Shown here one piece after another: positions 1 through 7,428 of a stretch of 13,868 bases of DNA. A program made the translations under genes and the position numbers. The stretch lies in contig JAJYNP010000358.1 in assembly GCA_021786265.1 (NCBI GenBank), forward strand, positions 1 through 13,868. The letters run 5' to 3'. The number at the start of each line of letters is the position of its first letter. Within the stretch, counting starts at the first letter, position 1. This DNA comes from Chloroflexota bacterium. GTDB lineage: Bacteria; Chloroflexota; Limnocylindria; Limnocylindrales; CSP1-4. The notes beneath the pieces were generated by a model, which searched no databases, had not been told where the DNA came from, and saw only the letters and a program-made list of their open reading frames with translations.

Positions 1-1
1 C

Positions 2-716
2 GTCTCGATGGCGCTGCTCGTCGCGACGGGGGTCGCCCTCACGGGCGAGCGCCGGGTGCTCGGCCTGGAGCTCTCCGCGGGGCACGACGAGGGCTCGGCC
101 TGGCCGCGGTTCGTCCGCTCGCTCGTCGCGCGCGGCCTCACCGGCGTCCGCCTCGTCATCAGCGACGACCACGCGGGGCTGGTGAAGGCGATCGATCGGC
201 GGGCGGCGATGGCCGCCTGACGCTGGGAGGTTGACAGAGGGAGTCTGCCGGGTCCACCTGACCCGCAACGCCCAGGACCTCGTGCCGCGGAGTGCCCGGA
301 GCATGGTCGCCTCGGCGGTCCGGATGGTCATCGAGCAGCCCGACGGGATGAGCGCCCGGGAGCAGCTCGACCGGGTGATCGACGGGTTCCGACCCCGCTT
401 CCCTGCGGTCGCCGACCTGCTGACGAGGGCCGAGGCAGGGTTGCTCGCGCACTTCGACTTCCCGGAGCCCCACCGTCGCCAGATCCGCAGCACGAACCCC
501 CTCGAGCGCCTCAACAAGGAGATCAAGCGCCGGACCGCGGTCGTCGGGATCTTCCCCACCCGCGCGTCGGTCCTGCGCCTCGTCGGGATGATCCTCGCCG
601 AGCAGGACGACGAGTGGCAGGACGGCCGGCGCTACTTCCGGCCGGAGACGCTTGCGCTCATCGATGCCGAGCCCGAGCCAGCGGAGGAGGTGCCAGCGCT
701 GCTCATGGCGAGCTGA
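2..716 (+). pseudogene. IS256 family transposase, 5'-truncated by window edge and frameshifted
   Basis: This is the catalytic part of a DDE transposase of the IS256/mutator family. The first segment (2-220) contains the family signature GVRLVISDDHAGL, which carries the second catalytic Asp. The second segment (about 231-716) contains CRVHLTRN, STNPLERLNKEIKRRT (with the conserved Glu region) and VVGIFPTRASVLRLVG, then ends at a normal C-terminus. The two segments are in different frames. The join falls at about 205-240, where the family normally reads through a short W-Q-R-C-R-V-H stretch; here it is scrambled and preceded by a TGA at 218-220. The N-terminal third and the first catalytic Asp lie outside the window. 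It is a pseudogene unless the shift is a sequencing error. Confidence 0.85.
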
Positions 717-747
717 TCAGCGGGCGCGAGATGACCGCGTTGCGTCT

Positions 748-778
748 GCTGCTACACCACATGCTGGGACTTGACCCC
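748..778. repeat. probable IS256 right terminal inverted repeat
   Basis: The sequence contains ctacaccacatgctgggact just downstream of the transposase stop. It resembles IS256-family ends, which commonly read as a tacaccac core followed by a gggacttgacc-like tail. The partner repeat is outside the window, so this rests on position and likeness only. Confidence 0.45.
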
Positions 779-863
779 CCGCACGATGTCTCGACCATCG
801 AGGAGACAACGTCGGGCGCCCCGCCGGCGCACTACGATCCAGCTGCTTGGCTGACCGAAGACT

Positions 864-867
864 GGAG
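864..867 (+). promoter_or_regulatory. ribosome binding site deciding the VOC start
   Basis: GGAG lies six bases before the GTG at 874, while the upstream TTG at 847 has no comparable site. This supports the shorter protein. Confidence 0.55.
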
Positions 868-873
868 ACCATC

Positions 874-1290
874 GTGGACGACTCACCCGGCGTGCGTGAG
901 CTCCGCCTCGTCGTGACTACGCCAGACTACGACGAGGCTGTTCGCTTCTACCGCGATGTCCTCGGTCTAACGAAACGGGCTGCCTACACGTCGCCGGGTG
1001 GTCGGGTGACGATCCTCGCGGCCGGACGCGCGACCCTCGAACTGACCGATCCTGGCAATGCCGCGTTCATCGACGAGGTCGAGGTCGGCCGACGGGTGGC
1101 CGGGCACATTCGGGTCGCCTTCGAGGTCGCCGACTCCCGCGCGATGACTGAGGCACTCGAGACTGCCGGTGCAGCCGTGATCGCCGGGCCGACCCTAACG
1201 CCCTGGAACTCGTTGAACTCGCGCCTTGAGGCGCCCGCTGGGCTGCAGCTGACCCTGTTCACCGAGCTTGGTACCCCGTCCGACGCCTGA
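874..1290 (+). CDS. VOC family (glyoxalase/bleomycin-resistance fold) protein
   Basis: This small cytoplasmic protein of 138 residues has the vicinal-oxygen-chelate fold. The N-terminal beta-alpha unit reads VTTPDYDEAVRFYRDVLGL, the usual opening of the family, and a second unit follows around HIRVAFEVADSRAMTEALETAG. The C-terminal strand (LEAPAGLQLTLFTEL) carries the Glu-x-Pro-x-Gly turn typical of single-domain members. I chose the GTG at 874 because GGAG at 864-867 sits six bases upstream; a TTG at 847 in the same frame would add nine residues. Members of the family are metal-dependent lyases, dioxygenases or antibiotic-binding proteins, and the substrate cannot be read from the sequence. 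It stands alone between the IS256 remnant and a dnaX-like remnant. Confidence 0.85.
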   Translation: MDDSPGVRELRLVVTTPDYDEAVRFYRDVLGLTKRAAYTSPGGRVTILAAGRATLELTDPGNAAFIDEVEVGRRVAGHIRVAFEVADSRAMTEALETAGAAVIAGPTLTPWNSLNSRLEAPAGLQLTLFTELGTPSDA

Positions 1291-1433
1291 TCACGCCCGT
1301 GGACCTCAACACGATGACCACATAGGGCGGGACGTGGGGGCGACTCGAGTCATCGCCTCGGAGCGCTTCGACCTTGGTGGCGCGGGTTCGACCACCCGGC
1401 ACTCCACCGCCACGGACCGCTCAAGTACGAGAC
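1291..1433. other. gap with no gene recognised
   Basis: The stretch between the VOC gene and the dnaX-like remnant carries only arginine-rich open frames without family likeness or a convincing ribosome binding site. It contains a nested inverted repeat at about 1377-1415 (GTGGCG with CGCCAC, enclosing CGGGT with ACCCG) that is not followed by a T-run. Confidence 0.4.
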
Positions 1434-1631
1434 TCATCTCCGCGTGTGGGCGGTCCCCACTCGGCGCTCACCCGTTTCGCACAGAAGACGCTGCTCGGGT
1501 GAGAAGGCGAGGACCACGACGTTGCCCTCGACTCGTCCGAACCGAGCCGTCTCGATGAGCGCTCGGTGCGTAGGACGCTTCACGATTGCGTCCAGAACCC
1601 TCGGCCACAACGCTCGGACCTCCTCGGAGAG
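1434..1631 (-). pseudogene. remnant resembling the tau C-terminal domain of DNA polymerase III (dnaX)
   Basis: The minus strand has an uninterrupted frame of 65 codons between a TGA at 1634-1632 and a TGA at 1436-1434, with no ATG. Its translation contains VRALWPRVLDAIVKRPTHRA, then ALIETARFGRVEGNVVVLAF, then SPEQRLLCETGERR. The pattern of a W-P-x-V/I start, a K/R-R-x-T turn, a VEGNxVxLxF strand and a final acidic/basic helix is what I know from the C-terminal domain of gamma/tau subunits in high-GC bacteria. The ATPase domains are absent. The frame is stopped just upstream, where adjacent residues (DPSDISRATTAD) appear in another frame, which suggests a further indel. This is a fossil fragment, not a working gene. 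The family assignment is from memory of the motif, without an alignment. Confidence 0.45.
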
Positions 1632-1742
1632 TCAGCCGTTGTCGCCCGGCTGATGTCCGACGGATCTGCCGCGGCTGGCTGCGTTGTGTGCGCGATCCAC
1701 CACCCGTGGCGTTTGTTCCGCGTCCATATCGCGGGCGCGGCG

Positions 1743-2825
1743 TCAGTCCGGCGACGGGGACAGGGGTACGATCGCTGCGTATGGCGCCCACAGTTCTTCG
1801 AATTCCTTCGGCTCAAGGAACGGGCGCACGACCAGAAACACGACGACGCTGGCGGCCGCCGTCTGCAAATAGTCCGCGACCGCGAGGTCAAACTCCGCAG
1901 GCCGTATCGACGACTCGGACCGCGCCTCGGCGATCACTACCGGAATCACCCTCGCCGCTGCCGCGGAGGCGATCTGCTTTGCCTTCGACACCTCCTCGGC
2001 CGTAATCGCGCCACGCGACATACCCGACCGGACGCCTTGGTCAACCAGCTGGTTCACGCGTGCCGCGCGCGCCGTATTGCGGTGCGCGGCCATGTGGGCG
2101 CCCCCAAGCGACATCCACGCGTTTGGCTCGGCGCGCTGGAGCCCATCAATGACCCCGAGGACTTCGCCCGCATTGGGCCCGAAGAGGAGCCGACCCTCGT
2201 CTTGCCTCTCGGCGGGTACAACGGGCTTGCCGTGTGGCGCCGTGGCGTCGGTCAGCGAGTCCACGTTGGCCTTGATGGTGAAGTCGAGCACGGTGGCGTA
2301 GCCGCGCCACATATACGCGAAGTCCCGACGCGAGATGTGAGGGCGAAGGGCAGCAGCGCTGACGGCGTTCGTGGCGGCATCCAAGAAGCTGAGGTAGCGT
2401 CCGACGGCTGGAGCGTCCGCCGGGTCAGCTAGGACTCCTCGGCGACTGATGACCGCCTCGAATCGGCCGTGCGCCGCGAGCGCCTCTTCCCCGGCTGCGG
2501 CCTTCGCGACTTCGGTCGCCTCCTGACGGACTGCCAACAACTCCCGCCCGAGTTGGTCGAATAAGCCTCGGCGGCGCGCCGTCGCATAGGCGTCGCGATA
2601 GATCCGTTCCCCGTTCTTGATGCTGTCAGGGTCTGCCGACCCGGCCTCTTCAACGGCCGCCAGTCGGACCCAGTCCAGCTCCGACATCGCCCGCAACACC
2701 CGAAGGACGGACTCGGCGCTCAGCGGCTCCTCTGAGGGGGCTGGCCCATCCTTCGAGATGCCGCCGCGTTCGTTGATGCGCCGATAGCGGGCCTCGTCAC
2801 CCCGCCGCAGGAACCGGTCGAACAT
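1743..2825 (-). CDS. hypothetical helix-rich protein of 360 residues
   Basis: I do not recognise this family. The chosen start is the ATG at 2825-2823, giving MFDRFLRRGDEARYRRINER. The frame stays open upstream to a GTG at 3137, but that extension is dominated by arginine and serine and looks like non-coding high-GC sequence. The ribosome binding site is weak. The protein is mostly alanine-rich predicted helix. The middle (about residues 155-205) includes RRDFAYMWRGYATVLDFTI. Near the C-terminus a hydrophobic stretch (TAAASVVVFLVVRPFL) could be a buried helix or a single membrane segment, followed by FEELWAPY. There is no signal peptide, cysteine cluster or nucleotide-binding motif. It is flanked by a dnaX-like remnant and an IS21 element in a region of defence-like genes, so an accessory role is possible but unproven. 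Confidence 0.6.
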   Translation of the reverse strand: MFDRFLRRGDEARYRRINERGGISKDGPAPSEEPLSAESVLRVLRAMSELDWVRLAAVEEAGSADPDSIKNGERIYRDAYATARRRGLFDQLGRELLAVRQEATEVAKAAAGEEALAAHGRFEAVISRRGVLADPADAPAVGRYLSFLDAATNAVSAAALRPHISRRDFAYMWRGYATVLDFTIKANVDSLTDATAPHGKPVVPAERQDEGRLLFGPNAGEVLGVIDGLQRAEPNAWMSLGGAHMAAHRNTARAARVNQLVDQGVRSGMSRGAITAEEVSKAKQIASAAAARVIPVVIAEARSESSIRPAEFDLAVADYLQTAAASVVVFLVVRPFLEPKEFEELWAPYAAIVPLSPSPD

Positions 2826-3164
2826 GCCGCCAGTATGCCCTGCCAGGTCCCACCGGTGGCCGCCTGCAAGACCAACTACGGCAGCCATCGCGGCCTCGTC
2901 CTCGGTGACCGCGCCAGGAGGGCAGAGCGGCCTCGAGCGTCGCGACAGGAGAGCATCTGCCGACACCAGAACCCGCTCGACCCGTCGCGCGAGGGCTGCG
3001 GCCCCACCAGCGTGGCCCCGCGGCACTGACTGCCGAGTCGATCGTCTCGCCGAGGCCCGACTCCGCGAGCGCTCCCCAGAACGCCAAAGTCCCCGGCAGA
3101 TGCGGCCTTCTATGACTACGACCGTCGGACGCCACACGATGCGCGGATCGTGTCGGACCTCCAG
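2826..3164. other. gap between hypothetical gene and IS21; no confident gene
   Basis: Several frames are open in this stretch but none is convincing. A minus frame near 2990-3100 reads LPGTLAFWGALAESGLGETI with gene-like codon use, but it shifts frame before reaching the start at 2825. A plus frame near 3097-3164 reads AFYDYDRRTPHDARIVSDLQ and is cut by the IS21 end. These could be scraps of a decayed gene or chance open frames in high-GC DNA. The promoter of the hypothetical gene may lie here, but I see no clear consensus elements. Confidence 0.35.
3161..3164. repeat. target-site duplication CCAG, left copy
   Basis: CCAG directly abuts the left IS21 end and is matched by CCAG at 5453-5456 directly outside the right end. 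Four bases could match by chance, but the position exactly at both ends makes a duplication likely. Confidence 0.6.
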
Positions 3165-3192
3165 TGCCGGCGATCACCGAAACTCCCCAGCT
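3165..3192. repeat. IS21 left terminal repeat
   Basis: The sequence TGCCGGCGATCACCGAAAC followed by TCCCCAG is the inverted partner of the repeats at 5403-5452. Only one clear copy of the motif is seen at this end. Confidence 0.8.
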
Positions 3193-3219
3193 GACGACGC
3201 CCGGATTGGCCCCATGAGC

Positions 3220-4011
3220 CTACTCGCCTGAGCGGACGACCACCCCCTTTCGGATGTGCTCGGCGCGGGCCCGGTGGGCGCGCATCCGGTAGCTGTCGCC
3301 GTCGATGTTGAAGACGACCGAGCGGTGGAGGAGCCGGTCGAGCATCGCCGCGGCGACCGTCGGGTCGTCGAAGATGCGGCCCCAGGACGCGATGCCCAGG
3401 TTCGTCGTGAGCGCGATCGAGCCGCGCAGGTAGCGCTGGCTGACGACCTGGAACAGCGCAGCGGCGGCCTCCGCGGGCAGGGGCAGGTAGCCCACCTCAT
3501 CGATCACGAGGAGGCGCGGCCCGGCGAAGAAGCGCATCGTCGCCGCCCAGCGGCCCTCGATCGCTGCCCGGTGGCAGCGCGCGGCGAGCTCGGCCGCGGT
3601 CGTGTAGTAGGCTCGGTGGCCGGCCTCGACCGCCGCCCGGGCGAGCGCCGTCGCGAGCATCGTCTTGCCGACCCCCGGCGGTCCGATGAACAGGACGTTC
3701 GTGGCGTCCTCGAGGAAGCGCCGGGTGGCAAGCTCGTTGACGAGCGAGCGGTCCACCGAGGGTTGGGCCTCGAAGTCGAAGTCGGCCAGGCGCCAGGGCG
3801 CCGGCAGCGAGGCGAACCGCTCGAGGCTCGCCCGCCGCCGCGCCTCGGTGGCCGTGACCTCGATGGCGAGGAGCCGCTCGAGCATCGCGGTGTGGCCGAG
3901 GCCCTCGGCCGTGGCCGCCTCGAGGACGCCCGGCAGGGCCTCGGCGGCGGCCGCCAGGCGGAGCGTCGCGAGATGGCCGCGGAGGGCCTGGTAGACGGAG
4001 GTCTCGCTCAT
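3220..4011 (-). CDS. istB: IS21 helper ATPase IstB
   Basis: This is the AAA+ helper ATPase of IS21 transposition, related to DnaC. It oligomerises on target DNA and recruits the IstA transposase. The 263 residues match the usual length. Walker A is GPPGVGKT at residues 110-117 and Walker B is LLVIDEVGYLP from 167, with the family segments LTTNLGIASWGRIF and AMLDRLLHR after it. The start is the ATG at 4011-4009, whose bases overlap the istA stop as ATGA, so translation is probably coupled. The gene is intact, in contrast to istA. The frame stays open upstream past this start only as a shadow of istA. Confidence 0.93.
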   Translation of the reverse strand: MSETSVYQALRGHLATLRLAAAAEALPGVLEAATAEGLGHTAMLERLLAIEVTATEARRRASLERFASLPAPWRLADFDFEAQPSVDRSLVNELATRRFLEDATNVLFIGPPGVGKTMLATALARAAVEAGHRAYYTTAAELAARCHRAAIEGRWAATMRFFAGPRLLVIDEVGYLPLPAEAAAALFQVVSQRYLRGSIALTTNLGIASWGRIFDDPTVAAAMLDRLLHRSVVFNIDGDSYRMRAHRARAEHIRKGVVVRSGE

Positions 4012-5291
4012 CGGGCCGTCTCCACGAGCTCGGCATAGCGGGCCAGGTCGACGACCACCTCGCGGTCCTCGTGGCCGCCGAGCAGCGCGGCGGCGGCGGT
4101 TCGGGCGACCGCGCCCGGTGGATGGTTGCCCTTGCGCTCGCACGGCGGGAGCGTGGTGAACCCGCCGAGCACCGCCCGCTCGAGGGCGACCCGGTGGTCG
4201 GGCAGTCGGACCAGCCCACCGGCCGCCAGGCGGTGGACCGCGACGAGCGTGCCCGACGGGCTGACGAGCTCGATCGTCGGGCTGCCGAGGCGGTGACGGA
4301 CCGTCAACTGGGCGCCGATGAACCCGGGCGACACGCTGTAGCGGGTGCTCCGATAGGCGATCGTGGCGTCGACGCCCACCGGGCCGGTCTGCTCGATCGT
4401 CGCCGGATAGGGCACCGGCGGCAGGGGCAGGAGCGGCTCGGCGTCGGCGAGCGCACCGACGGTCACCGATCCGCGCGGCCGCTCGTCGGCGATCGTCGCG
4501 CAGAACCGGTCGAGGCTGGCCTGGGCCTCGACCAGCGTCCGGGCGGTCATCGTCCGCCACCAGCGTCCACACAGATAGCGGACGCTCGCCTCGACGGCAC
4601 CCTTGCGATTGCCCCGTCGGGGCGGGCAGGGCCGGATCACGACGCCATAGTGCTTGGCGACCGGGGCGAAGCTGGCCTGGACGTCGGCCGTGCCCGGCAC
4701 GATGACCGTGGCCAGGCGATCGGTCCGCCACGCCCGGGCCGTCCCGCCCAGGCGGCGGAGCACGCCGTCGAGCGCTTCGACGAGGTGGGCCTAGTCCTCG
4801 GAGGTCGTGATGACGCCGCGGACCCGGCTGGAAAGCGGCAGCGTCCCCAGGAGGACGTGGGCCGTGCCGCCCCACGGTGCCCTCCGGCGCTCGAACCAGT
4901 CCCACTGGATCTCGTCGCCCGGCGGATGCTCGATCTCGATCGTCGCCCGACCCTTGACCCCGCGGCAGCGCTCGCAGTGCGGCCGGAGGTCCGCCCGGCG
5001 GACGCCGCGGACGAAGGACGGATAGCTGCGCGGATAGCCGAGGGCGGTCACCTCGTCGAACAACGCCGTCAGCCAGAGGTGCGGGTCGTCGATGAAGCGG
5101 GCCCGCAGGTAGGCGACGAACGGTTCGAGCGGATCGGGCGCCGGCCGCCGGCGGATGCCGGGCGAGCGCCGGCCAGCGACGTATGCGCGGACCGTCTTGC
5201 GGTCGCGCCCGAGATGGCGGGCGATGGCCGAGATCGACCAGCCTCGCCCAGCAAGTGCGTGGGCCTCCACGTCTTCTCCCTGTGTGAGCAT
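4008..5291 (-). pseudogene. istA: IS21 transposase IstA, interrupted by an in-frame TAG
   Basis: This is a DDE transposase of the IS21 family. Counting codons from the ATG at 5291, the N-terminal helix-turn-helix is around residues 15-40 (WSISAIARHLGRDRKTVRAY). The catalytic triad reads D131 (IQWDWFE), D191 (WRTDRLATV) and E234 (GNRKGAVEASV). The C-terminal beta-barrel-like region follows (RSTRYSVSPGFIGAQLTV). The frame is continuous through 427 codons except for a TAG at 4793-4791 (codon 167), in the phrase TTSED-stop-AHLVEAL. Relatives usually have Gln here, so a single C-to-T change of CAG is the simple explanation. The stop separates the first catalytic Asp from the other two. Readthrough, or restart at GTG 4763, would not give a normal enzyme. 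The gene ends in an ATGA overlap with istB. Confidence 0.9.
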
Positions 5292-5402
5292 AGGCCGGGG
5301 CTCCTCCGAAGCTGCTGGCGACGAACACCTGCAGCATCGGCTGGGGCCCCGCCCCGTTGTTGGACCAGACCGTCAGAGAGGGCCCGATCCCGGCGCTCAG
5401 AC

Positions 5403-5452
5403 CTGGGGAGATTCGGTGATCAGCTCTGGGGAGATTCCGCTGATCGGCGACA
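5403..5452. repeat. IS21 right terminal repeats, two tandem copies
   Basis: Two direct copies of the end motif occur 23 bases apart: CTGGGGAGATTCGGTGATCA starting at 5403 and CTGGGGAGATTCCGCTGATC starting at 5426. The outer copy runs to the CA at 5451-5452. Multiple repeats at the ends are known transposase-binding sites in IS21. They lie upstream of istA and may also overlap its promoter. Confidence 0.8.
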
Positions 5453-5456
5453 CCAG
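5453..5456. repeat. target-site duplication CCAG, right copy
   Basis: This is the partner of 3161-3164. Removing the element and one copy would restore the sequence gacctCCAGttgtgaac. Confidence 0.6.
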
Positions 5457-5557
5457 TTGTGAACGCCGTTCCGCTGGCGCGCTCGTCTGCGTTCCCGGCA
5501 TCAGCAATTCCGAGACCGCGGGGCAGTGAGAGTCGAGCTTGAGGGGCGGTGTTAGGG
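5457..5557. other. short gap between IS21 and the apeA-like gene
   Basis: No gene is recognised here. On the minus strand the frame ending at the IS end reads through AVSELLMPGTQTSAPAERRS. If the element and one CCAG are removed, it joins in frame to the open extension upstream of the 1743-2825 gene. There is no clear terminator hairpin after the apeA-like stop. Confidence 0.35.
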
Positions 5558-6934
5558 CTACCGGTATGGCCCCTCGGTGAGCAGTCGGAACCGCCGCGTT
5601 CGTCCGATCGAGGTTCCGGCGCGGCTGTCGTTGAATCCGAGGTCTCCGAGCAGGCACGCTGTGATGAGCAACGTTGTCTCTTCGGTCATCCGCAGAAGAT
5701 CCAATCCGGAGGAAGCGGGCGCGTGCTTCCGCGTCCCGCGATGCGTCAGGCTGTTTCGAGCCTTGACGACCGGACCAACGAACTCATCTGCTCGTCCGAT
5801 GAGTAACTGAACGATCGGGGCCGTTCTTCGGTGCAGTTCGGTCAAACGCTGTCGAAGGCTCGGTTCGTTGCTGTGCTCCAACCGCTCCCGAAGCCAAGCC
5901 CGGTGCTCCTCCGGAGCGCTGCCGATCACCTCCTTCACTCTTGCGCGGTGCTCGGTCCTTGGAAGGAGGGCGTTCGAGAGGCGGGATCGGTGATACGCCT
6001 CTGCTGACCCCACCACGTTCAGGAAGTGGTTCTCGACGAAGGTCCCGGGCCGGTATCGCGGTCCGAGGAAGAGGTCAATGACCGGGCCGATCTCCTCGAT
6101 GATTCGGAACCACCTCCCGATTACAGACGCGAAGTCCTCGGCGAGCGTCCACGCGTTGAAGAGAAACTCGAAATCGTGGGCCGGCCCGGCCTGAGGGTCG
6201 CTGGACGGTCGAGCGTAGGCCACTTCGATGGGAGTGCCGAACGTCGAGTCGTAGCGGTAGGAGGTGAAGGTCAGCTCCCTCACTTCGTTCGCTCGATCCG
6301 TGGAGAAGGTCATGAGGTGCCGCAGCGGATGGACAATGATGCGAAGCCAGTCAGCGAGTGGCAGCGACTCGTTCAGATCGACTACGAAGCCCACGCTCTT
6401 CTCGATTCCGCGGGATCGAAGGCCGTCGCCGGTGACCGCCCAGCCGTGACGAAGCGCGAGTCGTCCGAACCTGAGCGGGGCCTCCAGTGGGGCCGGGTTC
6501 TTGAGCACCAACGATATGTCGATCGGTTCGGGGCCGAACGTGTCCTCCAATCCTGAGTGGCCCGCCCATTCGAACAGGTCCGTGAAGTCGACGACACCAC
6601 GCCTGAACCGGCGATCCGATGCTTCCGGGAGGTGCCCGCCCGCGTACGCCACTCCGGCCATCAAGACCTCGGTCTCGACGGACTTCTCGAGGAGGCGGGA
6701 TTCCCGTCCGGATCGCCCCAGCTGCCGGAGATTCTCAAGAGTCACGGGCGTGCCGCCGGCCGTGGTCCCGAGAACGACCGGATAGCGATTGTCCGGGTGC
6801 CCGTCGGTCAAGAGGTCCATGAGATCGAGCCGGAGGGGTCCGGACACGTCGGTCAGAAGGGTTCCGGCGACCTTCCTCGCCGGGTCCTCGGGCCGCCACC
6901 AGTGACCCAAACGCTTGTCCTCGTCCGTAGTCAT
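5558..6934 (-). CDS. ApeA-like HEPN protein, putative abortive-infection RNase
   Basis: This 458-residue cytoplasmic protein has the architecture of ApeA-type anti-phage proteins. The N-terminal domain (about 10-290) opens with a HWWRPEDPARKVAGTLLTD motif and VVLGTTAGGTPVTLENL, as in the ApeA N-terminal domain. The C-terminal HEPN domain (about 300-435) carries the RNase motif R-x4-H as RNSLTH at residues 393-398, with a supporting helix at FVENHFLNVVGSAEAYHR. HEPN proteins of this type are known to act as RNases, and ApeA protects E. coli from phage; the specific target here is inferred. The ATG at 6934 is chosen because AGGAGG lies six bases upstream. The frame also stays open for 75 codons further upstream (to 7159). 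It is divergent from a broken methylase gene and adjacent to an IS21 insertion. Confidence 0.75.
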   Translation of the reverse strand: MTTDEDKRLGHWWRPEDPARKVAGTLLTDVSGPLRLDLMDLLTDGHPDNRYPVVLGTTAGGTPVTLENLRQLGRSGRESRLLEKSVETEVLMAGVAYAGGHLPEASDRRFRRGVVDFTDLFEWAGHSGLEDTFGPEPIDISLVLKNPAPLEAPLRFGRLALRHGWAVTGDGLRSRGIEKSVGFVVDLNESLPLADWLRIIVHPLRHLMTFSTDRANEVRELTFTSYRYDSTFGTPIEVAYARPSSDPQAGPAHDFEFLFNAWTLAEDFASVIGRWFRIIEEIGPVIDLFLGPRYRPGTFVENHFLNVVGSAEAYHRSRLSNALLPRTEHRARVKEVIGSAPEEHRAWLRERLEHSNEPSLRQRLTELHRRTAPIVQLLIGRADEFVGPVVKARNSLTHRGTRKHAPASSGLDLLRMTEETTLLITACLLGDLGFNDSRAGTSIGRTRRFRLLTEGPYR

Positions 6935-6940
6935 CGGGTC

Positions 6941-6946
6941 CCTCCT
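6941..6946 (-). promoter_or_regulatory. strong ribosome binding site of the apeA-like gene
   Basis: AGGAGG on the minus strand sits six bases before the ATG at 6934. It decides this start over the upstream in-frame ATGs at 7159 and 7147. Confidence 0.75.
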
Positions 6947-7428
6947 GCCTCGATCCGGCGACCTCGTGATCCCTGCGGTCTCGCACGCCGCGCCCACAAT
7001 GGTGTTGGCGGCGCCCAAATCCAGACTGCGCCAGATCAGCCTTGAATCCTTGGCCTTGCCAGACACAATGAGCCTACCGCTCGTGGCTCCTTGCGGGCCC
7101 ATCGCGAAGTACGCGACCGTCTTCCCGACCGGGCACGATGTCCGCATCGTGACTGACACATCCCAACCTGCACCACGCGGGTCAGGTGACCGGACGGCTC
7201 AGACGACTGATCATCCGCTGCGGGCCGCCGCGACGGGACCACATGCTCAAAGGGCCTGCGACGTCGCGCCGCCGACCAGCAGGCACGCGTGGCCCCCCGG
7301 TCATACTCGGGCCATCCTTGAGGGACCGTGGTGTTCACCGGGGCTCGCGTAATAGCCCGACCTGCGCGAGGGAGCCTGTTTCGTGCCCTGCCGCTCGATC
7401 GTCGTCGACTCCCGCCGACATTCCGCGC
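6947..7428. other. divergent intergenic region between the apeA-like gene and the broken methylase
   Basis: This stretch of about 480 bases should hold the promoters of both divergent genes, but I cannot point to convincing -35/-10 pairs. On the minus strand the frame of the apeA-like gene continues open through 6935-7159, with a protein-like stretch (VGKTVAYFAMGPQGATSGRL and VSGKAKDSRLIWRSLDLG). This may be a gene remnant or an unusual N-terminal extension. From about 7160 to 7428 I see only arginine-rich open frames. Confidence 0.4.

Larger units (their letters stand above)
1..778 (+). mobile_element. IS256-family element, 3' part
   Basis: The window opens inside an IS256-type insertion sequence. 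It carries the second half of a mutator-type transposase, followed 30 to 60 bases later by a stretch at 748-778 that resembles the terminal inverted repeat of this family. The left half of the element lies outside the window, so the matching end cannot be checked. The transposase frame is broken, so this copy is probably immobile unless a related transposase acts on it in trans. The right boundary near 778 is inferred from the end-like sequence and could be off by several bases. Confidence 0.7.
3165..5452 (-). mobile_element. complete IS21-family insertion sequence
   Basis: The element of about 2.29 kb carries istA then istB on the minus strand. The ends are inverted copies: TGCCGGCGATCACCGAAAC at the left (3165 onward) matches the reverse complement of the right end, TGTCGCCGATCAGCGGAATC (5452 leftward). 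Both continue into CTCCCCAG. Both ends have TG...CA polarity, as in IS21. The four bases CCAG occur immediately outside both ends (3161-3164 and 5453-5456), a plausible target duplication, since this family makes 4 to 8 bp duplications. The right end carries a second internal copy of the end motif. The transposase gene istA has a premature stop, so this copy may not move on its own. Confidence 0.85.

Noticed and set aside
1376..1415. tRNA-like 3' end (gggttcgacc with flanking inverted repeats)
   Set aside because: The T-loop would need a C at position 61 and a proper acceptor stem. Neither fits, and there is no anticodon arm upstream.
1566..2432. Long plus-strand open frame of 288 codons
   Set aside because: It is the antisense shadow of the 1743-2825 minus-strand gene, rich in Arg, with no family motifs.
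4071..5462. Plus-strand open frame of 463 codons across the IS21
   Set aside because: It is antisense to istA, whose catalytic motifs are clear on the minus strand.
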